Positions 35,661 to 46,305 of a stretch of 64,000 nt of DNA are shown here, in pieces (the first letter of the stretch is position 1; the number at the start of each line of letters is the position of its first letter). The notes under the pieces were generated by a model, which saw nothing but the letters and a program-made list of their open reading frames with translations, had not been told where the DNA came from and ran no database searches. The position numbers were made by a program, and so were the translations under genes. Source of the stretch: Manihot esculenta. Taxonomy: Eukaryota > Streptophyta > Magnoliopsida > Malpighiales > Euphorbiaceae. The stretch is from positions 19,344,263 through 19,408,262 of the forward strand of contig NC_035169.2 in the NCBI RefSeq assembly GCF_001659605.2, in the 5' to 3' direction.

Positions 35661-38282
35661 TTAACTATTGGCAACACTATAACCACCAACATAACCAGCA
35701 GAGTTTTTAGTCACAACATCTGTAGCTGCATTTCGATGCCCAAAACCAAATGAGCCAGAACCCTTTAGCTCTAAAGGTGAAGATTGTAATGCAGAATGGC
35801 CATACAACGGACCATTAGAATAAACGTCTGCATAAGGTCCACCATAAACATCATGTGATGTAGCATGAGATGAAACTGGCACAGCACTTGTCCCACTGTT
35901 TCTTCCATAACCTAACTCTCCAAGACCAACATTGAAATCTCCACTATTGTAGCTAAGATTGCAATTGCTATAGGCAGAGCCAGCACCTTCACCTTGTCCA
36001 GAATTAGCTGAGAAGCCCCAGAGTCCTCCAATACTGCCAAAAGAACCCATACTTGAATTCCCACCTCCAGAGCCCATAAAAGTACTAGATTTTGCGGAGT
36101 CTGAAGCATGATTAATACTTCCATTGCCCCACAAAGGTCTAGATGTCGAATTTAAGGCAGAACTATTTCCATCATTGACTCCTTTGTATCCAACAGGGCT
36201 ATCATACCTGCTTGAATTTCCACTATATGGACTCATTCTTCCGTAGCCAAGGTTATAACTTAGGTTGGAATTTCCCCCATAACTAGGAATCAACTCCTGA
36301 TCAAAATTTAGCCCCATGCCAAAACCAGGACCAAATGGAGAGAAATTATTCCGACCAACAGTAACAGGACTAAACCTACCATCCATTCTAACACCAAGTC
36401 CTCCAGGAGAATTTGGAATGTATCCCTGAGTCTGAGCATAACCATTCAGTAGACTACCAGCTCTACTTGGGCTATAGTTATATCCACTTAACTGGCTCCG
36501 AGTTGGCCCTGGTGATAATTCTTTGGGGACAGCTCGCTTGACCTCAACCATTTTACCATTAAGTTCATGAAAGGTTTTATGCAACACTTTATCCACTGCT
36601 TCCTCTGAATCATAAGTAATAAAACCAAAACCTCTTGGCCTTTGAGTATTGTGGTCATACATAACCACAACATCTGTAATTATCCCAAACTGATCAAAGT
36701 ACTTCTTAAAGTCTGTCTCCGTGACAGTAGATGCTAAACCTCCAACAAATATCTTCTTTGTACAAACTGGACCAGGTGAACCATGTACGCTGCCGCTGCT
36801 GTTTCTACTCAAGATGTTTTGATCCTCCCGAGGAACCGCCTTCTTTGCTTCAACCTGAGAACCAAAAGCTTAATAATGAAAAAGTTATACCATATCCCAT
36901 GTTTACAAATAGTCCTAAGTTTCAATGTCCTTATATTATAATGTGATTACGAATTAAAGACGACCTGTATAATATGTGAATTACCAAATACTGACATTGC
37001 AAAACTGGATCAAACTTCATGCCTATTCAGTCTTCATCTCATGAATATCACAGTAATTATTCATTAATACTAATAGAGATTATAAATCTGAATGGTGATG
37101 TAGCTTAGGCTCATATGAGAAGTGCTTTGGTACTTTATCATAAATGTATCAATGATTTTTAAAAAATGAACCAAGTGGAATGGAGGAAACAGATCCATAC
37201 TCCTTAGAGCCAATTATAACTACTTTCTGATTAGGACCTAGTTATTGTTGTAATCTATCATTCATGTCACATATACTTGGAAAAGGCATAGAAGTTTCCG
37301 GTAGCTTTTCAACTAATCAAGTCACCTTGAAACCTTGAATCAGAGATCATTAGCATCTAATAATCAAGTGGCCAGCCAATGAAAATTATGGTACCAAAGC
37401 CATATCTAGCATTTTCCTTATCTAGAAGTCGTCAAGTCCCCATTCTTCCCTTCCTTAATTTTCAAACAGATTTAATTGTAGTTGACATTAGCATCACTCT
37501 ACTGAATGAGATTAATTATAGGCTTTCTCACTGATACTTAACTACACCTTCCAATTAGATTAAATCATGAGGAAGTCACTTGTAACATCATTTAGCACAG
37601 TTTCTTTCCATCTAAAAGGACCTGTAAGTTCTAAAAATGGAATTCATTCTATTGTTGATATTCTTATTTCTGGTTGGTGTTTAGAGTTGCCAAATAATTG
37701 ATTTGACATTGATAATCCTATGATTACTTGCTGCATCTAAGGAATGACTACTTTGCTGAACACTGAGTATGAGTTTTCAGTAATTTGAATTGTTCAATAG
37801 CTACATGCAGCCAATACAAACACCTCTTTCCAACCCCACAGGAAAAAGAAAATGATTGAAGTGATTGGTAACAAATAGAGGGGCATCAATTACCTGTTGT
37901 TGTCATCTCATATTATAACACCACCATATTATTCTTCACCGAATTTTATTTTTTCTAATAAACATCTCCCTAAAGGTAAAATAATTGGGTAGAAACAAAA
38001 ACAGGAAAAACAACTTCGACCCAAGCACGAATTGTTGAGAATTTAAACGTCAAAACTTACATTTCTACCATCTATGAGATGCTTTTCCATCACAACTCTC
38101 TCAGCAACAGAAGGGTCTGCAAAAACAACAAAACCGAAGCCACGGGCTCGACCAGTAGCCCGATCCTTCATTATCACAGCCTCCACGACTTCGCCAAAAG
38201 TCTGGAAATACTGCCTAAGACGGTCTTCATTTGTGTCCCATGAAATCCCACCAATAAATAGCTTTCCAAGCTCCATTTCCAT
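35661..38282 (-). CDS. Two-RRM, Gly-rich hnRNP-like RNA-binding protein
   Basis: Coding exons are 38282-38061 and 36854-35661 (intron 36855-38060, GTAAGT...CAG), 471 codons plus stop. The ATG at 38282 (MEMELGKLF) suits relatives; the frame upstream has only a TTG. RRM1 (about residues 7-80) has RNP2 LFIGGI (8-13) and RNP1 RGFGFVVF (47-54). RRM2 (about 107-184) has IFVGGL (109-114) and RGFGFITY (148-155), then KMVEVKRAVPKE. The C-terminus (190-471) is Gly/Ser/Asn/Tyr-rich and low complexity, as in plant hnRNP A/B-like proteins, which bind RNA in nuclear processing and can condense. No membrane or signal segment is seen. The stop TAA (35663-35661) sits 10 nt before a donor site, and a further exon remains recognisable. 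This is the only apparently functional host gene in the window. Confidence 0.92.
36855..38060 (-). other. Intron 1 of the RNA-binding-protein coding region
   Basis: Donor AAT|GTAAGT at 38060 and acceptor TTCTCAG at 36855. It joins IDGRN to VEAKKAVPRED across the end of RRM1, restoring the usual family sequence there. No gene or element was recognised inside. Confidence 0.85.
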
Positions 38283-38990
38283 TTCTGCAGACAAATCCCA
38301 TCAAGAAATCCCCAAAAAAGGAAAAACAAAAGGAATAGAAACATCAAACCAGACATCTGATCAAACTATAATCCATTTCTAGTAGTGTACCAACCAAACA
38401 CCAGATCCAAATTGCAACAACAGAAATGGAAGCAAGCAGAATATGGACAGCCCAATATTCATAGGCATGAGATATTTCGGAAGACACGATACAATATTGT
38501 GTTTACAAAAGCAATCAGACACGTAATATCAAAATGCCGATTAAACAAGGAGAACAAAAATACCTCGTCAAAAGAAATAAAACAAAGCCTGGATATTTAC
38601 AAGTATTTATGAAACGGGTACTCTTGATTGAATCCAAAAGCAGAAAAGACCTTTCACCGATCAAAATGGATCAACCAGCTATCCAGGATTCGCAAGAAAC
38701 AACGAGAAGAAGAACAAAATATACAAGGACTGATTACAGGATCCAAAACCCAGAAGCTATGTAACAGAAAATCGAAAGTGAAGCTTTTATTATGGAAAAT
38801 TTGCCAACGAAAAAGAAAAACTGAAAGAATCTAAGATCTGAGAGGAGACATAACAAGAAGAGAGGGCGAAAAAGGCCCTCTTTTTCTGCTTTCTCCCTCT
38901 CTGTCTCTCTGTGCAATTTACTGTTAGTGATTGAATTGAATTATATTTTAAGGCATAATGGATATTAAGATTTTATGTATAAAAAGAGGG
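38283..38990 (-). promoter_or_regulatory. 5' untranslated region, probably with an intron
   Basis: A TTTGTCTGCAG acceptor ends two bases before the ATG. A plausible donor GAG|GTATTT is at 38563, giving a leader intron of about 279 bp. A GA-rich leader (about 38870-38905, CT-rich on the plus strand) is typical of plant housekeeping genes. Confidence 0.4.
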
Positions 38991-39015
38991 AAAAAGCAAA
39001 GGAAAGAAATGTGCG

Positions 39016-39025
39016 TATTTATATA
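39016..39025 (-). promoter_or_regulatory. TATA box of the RNA-binding-protein gene
   Basis: Minus-strand TATATAAATA lies upstream of the GA-rich leader. It would place the transcription start near 38990. Confidence 0.45.
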
Positions 39026-39039
39026 TGGCGGGTGTGCAT

Positions 39040-40079
39040 AGCTTGACTGTGGTTAGAGTTAGAATAATTTGATTTAATGGTTCATAAAATTATGGTTAAA
39101 ATTTGTAGACCTGAATAAATAGAATATCTAATATTTCTAATAATAATTTCAAAATATTTTTAATAAAAAATTAATTTTTTATTTTTTTATACTGTTATTA
39201 AATAGTTTAAGATTAAATTTAATTTTTTATATCATAAATTTTTTGTGATTTGTTGGCAAATGTAGTTATATAATTTTGTTAGTCTTATGATGTTTAATGA
39301 TTGATAAAATTAAATTAATTATGAGCTTAATTTATTGATTATTTGGTTTCATTTTGTATTTGATTCATTAATGGTGGCTCTATGAATGTAAAATGTGAAG
39401 GCTAAGAATGGAAAATGAGTGTGAATTTATAAGAAAAGGTATAAAAAAAATTTTAAATTAATTTATTTCCATTTGATTAAATATGCTAACTGGTTTTAAT
39501 ATTTCAATTGGATAGGGTTTACTTTTTAATAAACTTTAGTTTTCGTTTTATTCCATTAGGTTTTAAAATCCGTGCCTTGCTCACACCTAATTTTGATTTT
39601 ACTAACTCAACTTTGATTAATTTTTTTATTGCGTTTGATTTTTGTTTTTAGTTTTTTATTTAATTATTTATTATTTTATTTGATTTCTAAGTTAATTTGT
39701 CGGCATTTTAGTTTTAATTTAAATATTATTTTTAAGAAAAAATTATTTATTAGTCCTTAAAATATAACGAATTGAAAATCAAAAATTTTAATTCTTAAAT
39801 TTTAATTTTGCCCACATTGAATGTAATCCCATAAAAATATCGTTAATGGGAGAGAAAATGACCATAAAATCCTTGACTAACTTTAGAAATTCCTAAATAA
39901 CTACCATTTATCACCAACCTCTCAAGCCTATGGCTATGCAGTCTACTTCCTTCAATGTACAAATCACAATTTAAAATTTCAGCATAAAAATAGAGAATCA
40001 CAATCAATCCAAAAAATTAATTCCACAAAAATCAAAAGAAATAAAAATAAATCAATTCACAGGTCTTCCTCAACATACA
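39040..40079. other. AT-rich intergenic DNA
   Basis: No gene recognised between the promoter of the RNA-binding-protein gene and the MITE. Confidence 0.5.
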
Positions 40080-40089
40080 AATCACAATC

Positions 40090-40476
40090 AGAGGTGAGCA
40101 TTCAGAATCCAACGGAATAAATTGAAAATTAAAATTTTTGTATTTATGAACATCTAATCAAATTGATTTTAATCAGAAATCGAATCAAACTGAATCGATC
40201 TGATTCGATTCGATTTGATCGGTTTCGATTTTTAATAAATTTTTTATTTTTTAACTAAAATTTAATTAAAATATTTTAATTTTAATATATTTAATTTCTC
40301 TATATTATTGAAAATAACATATTATTATCACTAATCAGTTCGGTTCGATTTTTTTAATTTTTTTCTGATCAAAATCGAACCGAACCGAACTGAATTGAAT
40401 AAAAAATCGAACTAAATTTTTAAATTAATTCAATTCGGTCGGTTTTTTCGGTTTGAACCGAATACTGCTCACCCCT
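40090..40476. mobile_element. MITE, Mutator-type by target duplication
   Basis: 387 bp with terminal inverted repeats A-G-R-GGTGAGCA (left AGAGGTGAGCA, right TGCTCACCCCT). Exact 10-bp flanks AATCACAATC occur at 40080-40089 and 40477-40486. It is rich in TCGGTT/AACCGA words, including a strong inverted segment at about 40340-40395. There is no coding capacity. A 9-10-bp duplication points to the Mutator superfamily. Confidence 0.75.
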
Positions 40477-40486
40477 AATCACAATC

Positions 40487-41010
40487 CTTGTTTAAGTCTC
40501 AACACAAATATGGAGAATCAAGTGATAACTTTTAAGAACAAGAACTTAGAAAATCAAGTAATCACAATTAACTCACAAAAATCAATTCCATAGAAATTTT
40601 AAAAAATAAAAAAATCAATTTTACAAGAAATTTGTAGCTAGAGGCATTAAATCGACGATTTATGTGATACTAATAAAATCTTAATTTGTTTGGATTTATC
40701 ACTCTTAGCATTAAGCAGCGACTTCATTTAGAAACAAGACAGGCATTGAATCGGTGATTACTTGATTGATCAAAAGGAGTATCAGCGAAAAATTTCATTT
40801 GTATCACAAGATTTTCCACTCTCAATTATTCATGATGTGATATTGGAATAGGTTTACAATGAGACACCAACAAAGGACATGCAATGGCGATATTGAAGGT
40901 GGTGTTTGTAACCACCTGAAATTTTTTTAAAAAATATTCTATTTATAATTCTTTTTTAAATTATGATTTGAAAAATTTTAAAATTTTGGAAATATTAAAT
41001 TAGTTATTGA
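40487..41010. other. AT-rich intergenic DNA
   Basis: Nothing recognised. The sequence after the MITE is rich in AATCAA/CACAAA words like that before it. Confidence 0.4.
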
Positions 41011-41480
41011 TGTAACACAACAGTCGAAAGTCATGAGCTGTCACCATAAGATATGGCCACGTGACAAGAGTCTGATAGGCCAATACGCGATGCCATCGGT
41101 GGAAGGGAAGACTCAGACACCATTGCACTCGGTTCTTCATTAAGACTTGCCCTCTCCTGAAGAGATCGAGTCTTCACATAAAGTTAACATTAGCAAGCAT
41201 AATCCAGTAGATCCCCGTTACGCCTATAATCGTAGGATCTCTGACATATTAGCTAGCGAGATCTCTTATCAATTAGCTGGCGACATCATTGCTAGATTTT
41301 CAGGAAATGCTATGATTAACTCTATCTTCTTATAGTATAAAAGTTAACGATCACAGAAACAAAATTACAATTCTTACACAACTACTCTTGAATTCTAAGT
41401 AATTCCTTACATTCGCCCTTCTCTTCAATTTACTGACTTGAGCATTAGAGTGGGTACTGTAGGCGCCAACCACCTCACGT
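41011..41480 (+). repeat. 5' LTR and leader of the Tat-like element (right boundary uncertain)
   Basis: Begins TGTAACACAAC at 41011. The end of the LTR could not be fixed; it lies before the gag start near 41617, possibly near the AGGCGCCAACC motif at 41460-41470, which could be part of a primer site. Confidence 0.45.
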
Positions 41481-41616
41481 TCTTTTTCTTGTAGGATTGA
41501 CCAATCATAGTACAGTTCTATTTTGACCACATTATTTGCTTTCGTTATTGGGATTCCATTGAATTCTCTTTGTTCATTTGGATTAAGACAGATCTCTTAT
41601 TCCCTTTTCTCTTAAA

Positions 41617-42670
41617 ATGAAATCTCTCTTTTCTCTCTCAATGGTCAACAATTCACTAGCTGTTGCTAAGGTTGCTACCAATGAGGGCATTATCATTTTT
41701 TTCACTCTTGGCAATGGCAGTGGAAAAAGCACACCCCTCATGGTAAACGAAGCAGATCTTAATGATCTGAACAATGAGCAAATGCTCCAATACATCAAAA
41801 GGTTGCAGGCTATTCTCCTGCAATACAAAGCTTAGAAGGAGGCATCATATATGGCTCCCAGAGAAGGGGAGGAAGCCTTTGTTGATATCCCAAGGCTTCA
41901 AACAGAGGTGATCTAGGCGCGATCTAAAGGGAAGGCCAAGTTTGAAGAAGAAAAGTCACCAGACAATTCTCTGAAAGACGTCAATTGAAAGCTGGTACAG
42001 GCTGTTCAAAGGGCTATGGCATGGACGATACCTTCCCCTGTCAAAGAAGATATTAGCAGAAACCTTCCCAACTAAGTTTAAGCTCCCAAGCTTGGGCAAA
42101 TATGACAGAAAAGGAGACACAGAAGTCACCTGGCGATCTTTAGGACGATCATGCAGCTTTAGGATGTTAATGACTTCGTATTGTATCCAGTGTTTCCATA
42201 GACACTCATAGGTTTGGCTCAGAAATGGTACCAAAATCTGAGCTCAGGTTTAATTCAGAACTTTACACAATTCACTATGTTATTTAAATCCAGGTTTATT
42301 ACTTGTATAGCTCCTAAAAAGCTCTTCTCTGATCTGCGGAAGATCCACCAAGGAGAGGGTGAGTCTTTAAGGAGCTTTATCTCACGGTTTAATGCAGAAG
42401 TAATACATGTGGAGGAGTTAAATTATGAGAGAGCATCTTAAGCATTAAAGAAAGGGACACGCAACGTCAAGTTTATGGATTTTCTAATCAAGAATCCAGC
42501 CGCTATGTATCAATAGCTAATGGACAAAGCCTAGAAGTACATCAGGCTAGATGATAAAGTCTAAGAATTGAGAGAAGACAAAAGGATGAGTCAAAAACAA
42601 AACCAAAAGCCAGAGAGGAGAGGATATGAAGGAGACCACAGAAGTTACTTAGTCTCTCGAAGTAGGGATG
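41617..42670 (+). pseudogene. gag of the Tat-like element, first part
   Basis: The first frame runs 41617-41835. After several stops a capsid-like core appears at 42214-42441 (AQKWYQNLSS, FKSRFITCIAPKKL, GESLRSFISRFNAEV), then a basic stretch to 42670. Element D interrupts here. The same sentence of protein resumes after 62458 in the DDQ|SKYKDFT context, which confirms the insertion point. Confidence 0.7.
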
Positions 42671-42675
42671 ATCAA

Positions 42676-43724
42676 TGTAATACCCGGCTAGACTCCGGTA
42701 TCGGAATTCCTACCGTCCGGTGGAATCTCGGATGTCGAAAACTTCTAGAAGGGTAAAATCATGTTTTTATGAAATGATTTAATATATTTTATGGTTTTAA
42801 GTAAAAATGAAATTGAGTTTTGAATGAAAAAGACCAAGGAGGCATTTCCAGGTTCGGCCGCCGAACCTCAAGTTCGGCCGCCGAACATTGGATAGTTTAG
42901 GGGGGGCAAGTTAGGCTTCCGAAAGTTTCAAAGGTTCGGCCGCCGAACCTCATGTTCGGCCGCCGAACTTGCATGAATTTTGGAAGCACTTTAGGCTGCC
43001 GAAAGGTGGTCTGGCAGCCCCTATAAAAGGGCTCCATGGCCGAAACGGGCGAGTTTTCTCCCCATTTTCGGCCACGGTGAGTCCCTGCTCTCCCATGGTT
43101 CATTTTTTGATGTTTTTCCTCTAATATTTAGAGTTTTAATGAGTTTTATCTTGATTTGAAGATTTTTGAGCAAAAGAGTAAGTTTTGGAGCTTGGAGACC
43201 AAAGAGTTGAGATCTCCCCCATCTCCAAGTTAAGATCGTTTCTCCTCTAGATCTTCAAGAGGTAAGCTTCGATCCTGCCATTCTAGTATGTTTTAAACAA
43301 GTTTTATGAGTTTTGTAGGGTAGAAATGCATGTTTAGGTTATTGTTGGTTTTATGGGTTTATGTTATGTTTGTGAGCAATGTGGGTTGTTTGATGTGTTT
43401 TGGTTGGGGTTTAAGTTAGTTTGAGACCCCTATGTGCTTGTTGGCTTGAGTTTGCTTGTTGTAGAATAGGTAAATGCATGTGTGAATGGATTGGGAGGCA
43501 TTTGTGCATGAAAGAGGCTGAGTTCTACCCTTGGAAGAACTCAGGTTCGGCAGCCGAAGGAACTTTCGGCCGCCGAACCTGCCTGTGGAGGCCAACTTTT
43601 GGCTGCCGAACCCTGCCTTCGAAAGTGGACTTTCAGCTCTGGAAGGGAGTTTCGGCCGCCGAAGGTGCCGCCGAACATGCATGAGTTTCATCTCTGGAGG
43701 GAACCTTCGGTCGCCGAAAGTGCC
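42676..43724 (+). repeat. 5' LTR of element D, left part
   Basis: The first 1049 bp of the D LTR, up to the insertion of C. Palindrome clusters at about 42853-42970 and 43543-43720. The remainder is 53650-54873; total 2273 bp against 2252 bp for the 3' LTR. Confidence 0.9.
43022..43029 (+). promoter_or_regulatory. LTR TATA box (element D, 5' LTR)
   Basis: TATAAAAG at the conserved place, but here after CTGGCAGCCCC rather than CTGGCCAGCCACC. Confidence 0.5.
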
Positions 43725-43901
43725 TGTAATACCCGGCTAGACTCTGGTATCGGAATTCCTACCGTCCGGTGGAATCCCGGATATCGGAAGCCTCTAGTAG
43801 GGTAGAAACATGTTTTCACAAAATGTTTTAATGTATTTCATGGTTTTAAGTAAAAAGGAAATGAGTTTTTGCATGAAAACAACCTTGGAGGAAAACTCAG
43901 G

Positions 43902-44065
43902 TTCGGCCGCCGAACCTCAAGTTCGGCTGCCGAATATGCATGCGTTTCGGGTGTGCCTTAGGCCCCCGAAAGCGTAAGTGAGGGAAACCAGGTTCGGCCG
44001 CCGAACCTTATGTTCGGCCGCCGAACCTTATGTTCGGCCGCCGAACCTTATGTTCGGCCGCCGAA
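43902..44065 (+). repeat. Palindrome cluster 1 of element C 5' LTR
   Basis: Copies of TTCGGCNGCCGAA at 43902, 43922, 43993, 44013, 44033 and 44053. The last four form a 20-bp tandem array (TTCGGCCGCCGAACCTTATG). Each contains GCCGCC or GGCGGC. The cluster lies 60-220 bp upstream of the TATA box, in the U3 promoter position. Confidence 0.85.
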
Positions 44066-44120
44066 CATGGTATGCATGCGGAGGCACTTTCGGCTCCCGA
44101 ACGTGGCCTGGCCAGCCACC

Positions 44121-44127
44121 TATAAAG
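44121..44127 (+). promoter_or_regulatory. LTR TATA box (element C, 5' LTR)
   Basis: TATAAAG follows GGCCTGGCCAGCCACC. It is the likely start region for full-length RNA of element C. Confidence 0.6.
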
Positions 44128-44646
44128 GGGTCCCTTAGCCGAAAACGGGCGAGCTTTTCTCCCCATTTTCGGCCAAGGTGAGCTCTCCGTCATCCCTCGC
44201 CGGTTTTGAGTTCCTTCCTTCAAATTTTTCTCGATCTTCATTAGTTTTACCCTTGTTTTGAAGATTTTGAGCATTTGAGCAAGTTTTGGAGCTTGGAGGT
44301 TCAAGGAACTCTCTCTCTCCTATTGTCCGAGCTAGGGTCGTTCACCTCTCGATCTTCAAGAGGTAAGGGCCGATTTTGAGCTTATGGCATGTTTTAAGTA
44401 AGTTTTAAGTAGATCTATGGGGTAGAATGCATGTTTAGCTCATGGTTAGGTTTATGGGTTTATGTTATGTTTTTGGACAATGTGGATGTTTGATGTGTTG
44501 TAGATGGGGTTTAAGATAGTTTGAAGCCCCTAGGAACTTGTATGCTTGAGTATGTATGTTGTAGATTAGGAAAATGCATGTTTGGTTGGATTTGGGAGGC
44601 AAAAATGCATGAGGAACCAAGTTTCTGCCCTTTGGCAGAAACCAGG

Positions 44647-44830
44647 TTCGGCAGCCGAAGGACTTTCGGCCGCCGAACCTGCCTGGGAGGCCAGCCTTTC
44701 GGCTGCCGAAGCCTGCCCCCGAAAGATGAGTTTCGTCTCTATTTGGGAGTTTCGGCCGCCGAAGGTGCCGCCGAACCTGCCTGGCTTTCGGCTCTGGAGG
44801 GACTTTCGGCCGCTGAACATGCCGCCGAAA
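44647..44830 (+). repeat. Palindrome cluster 2 of element C 5' LTR
   Basis: Further TTCGGCNGCCGAA copies (44647, 44665, about 44698, about 44752) and half-sites (GCCGCCGAA) lie about 520-710 bp downstream of the TATA box, so they would be in the transcribed leader. Confidence 0.8.
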
Positions 44831-45249
44831 GTGCCCTATCCAGCCTTCCTTTGCATGTTTTTCTATGATTGTTTCATGATGTTTTAGGGGGTTTTTGGGG
44901 AGTAGTTTAGAGTTATGTTCATGTATGTTTGGTCCCTCATTTGAGTCCACCTGTGTAGGTTCGGACCCGAGGAACCGAGGACCCCAGCAGTGAGTCAGCT
45001 GCTCCAGTGTCTGGTCAGAGCTATCTAGAGGTGAGTGGAATAACTCATTACGTTTTAAAGCAAACAATGGACATTTTAGCATGATTCACGCATCATTAAT
45101 GCCATGAGATATACTAGGTTATTTGCATTAGAATTCACGAATATGTTGCATTGCATACTTTATTATTGTTGATGTGGGTGAACGTTGGATGATCCATAGC
45201 CCTCGATCTATGATGTGACGATGTGATATGTACGGTACGGAATGTAAGA

Positions 45250-45379
45250 CCAGTGGGACCCATTCTACGTTCGCTGGCACTATGTAAGAGAAAGACCAGG
45301 ACCCATTCTACGTTCTGGCACATTGGAATGTTATGTTATACTATGTAAGAGAAAGACCAGGACCCATTCTACGTTCTGG
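45250..45379 (+). repeat. Hairpin array in element C 5' LTR
   Basis: Units 45250-45277 (arms CCAGTG/CGCTGG), 45296-45318 and 45357-45379 (arms CCAGGA/TTCTGG). Loops contain TTCTACG. The arms differ from those in elements A and D yet still pair, allowing G-T wobble. Confidence 0.6.
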
Positions 45380-46038
45380 CACAGTTGGACCATGTAGAGG
45401 ACTATTGGTGACAACTTCATCCTTGATGTGATTAGCTGTGATGTGATGCATTCCATGTTATCATATGTTTTAAATGTTTTATTATTCTGCTCACTGGGCT
45501 CTAGTAGCTCATCCCTCTCCCTAATCCCCCAGGGTTGCAGGTACAGGGTAGACCAGGAGGTCAGCAAGAGCAATGAAGTCTTGTCTATGTAATAGCTAGT
45601 GTGGACATGATAAATGAATATGATGTTATGTAAAAGTACAGTATAGACATGTAATGTAATGTAATGAGACCTATGGATGATAGAGGTGTGCTTGACCATA
45701 GAATGTTGTTATTCCTTTTAATACATGATCTTAGATGTTTTATGATGTTTATGTAAACCAACTCAACATATGTTATATCACCCATTGGGGCACTGTTGAG
45801 ATCCCATAGAGGGGTCAATGTTTATGATTATGACTATGTTCAGTGCATGCACAGGTTGAGTTTGGTGTATGAGAGAATGTATGAAAGAAAAGTTTTAAAT
45901 TTTTATGTATGGTGTTGATCATGTATGGGATTAAACAGATTTACAGGTTGTATGTCAGGTTTGCTACGGGTCTCGGCGGCCTTAAGCCAACCTGGATCCT
46001 AGCGCCGGTAGCGGTCCGATTTTCGGGTCGTTACAGAA

Positions 46039-46050
46039 TGGTATCAGAGC
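46039..46050 (+). other. Primer-binding site of element C
   Basis: TGGTATCAGAGC three bases after the LTR; initiator-Met-tRNA type. Confidence 0.88.
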
Positions 46051-46305
46051 CCTAGATTCATAGGATCGGACCTAGAGTGTCGGGCTCATAGATGTTCTAG
46101 AAGGTCAAGCACAATAGGAAGATCATGTCCACTAGGATAGGATGTTGAGTTCTGTCTTCTATGATGATGTGAAATGCCATGATTATATACATGTGCATTA
46201 ATGCTATGATATGAATGATATGTATGTGATGCGGGTTCATGTGTGCCCACATGAACCATATGACGCTAATGTTTGTGTGATGTGTACTGTTTTTCAGAAA
46301 ACAGA

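Larger units (their letters stand above)
43725..46035 (+). repeat. 5' LTR of element C
   Basis: 2311 bp, TGTAATACCC...GGTCGTTACA. It contains palindrome cluster 1 (43902-44065, with a four-copy 20-bp array), cluster 2 (44647-44830) and the hairpin array (45250-45379). It is 60 bp longer than the 3' LTR, largely from extra palindrome units. Confidence 0.93.

Noticed and set aside
38043..38060. Extension of RRM exon 1 through SFDV
   Set aside because: This is read-through into the intron after the GTAAGT donor. Splicing to 36854 gives the conserved VEAKKAVP continuation.
38074..38382. 102-codon plus-strand frame opposite exon 1 of the RNA-binding-protein gene
   Set aside because: It is the antisense shadow of conserved RRM1 coding sequence with its splice site, and has no independent support.
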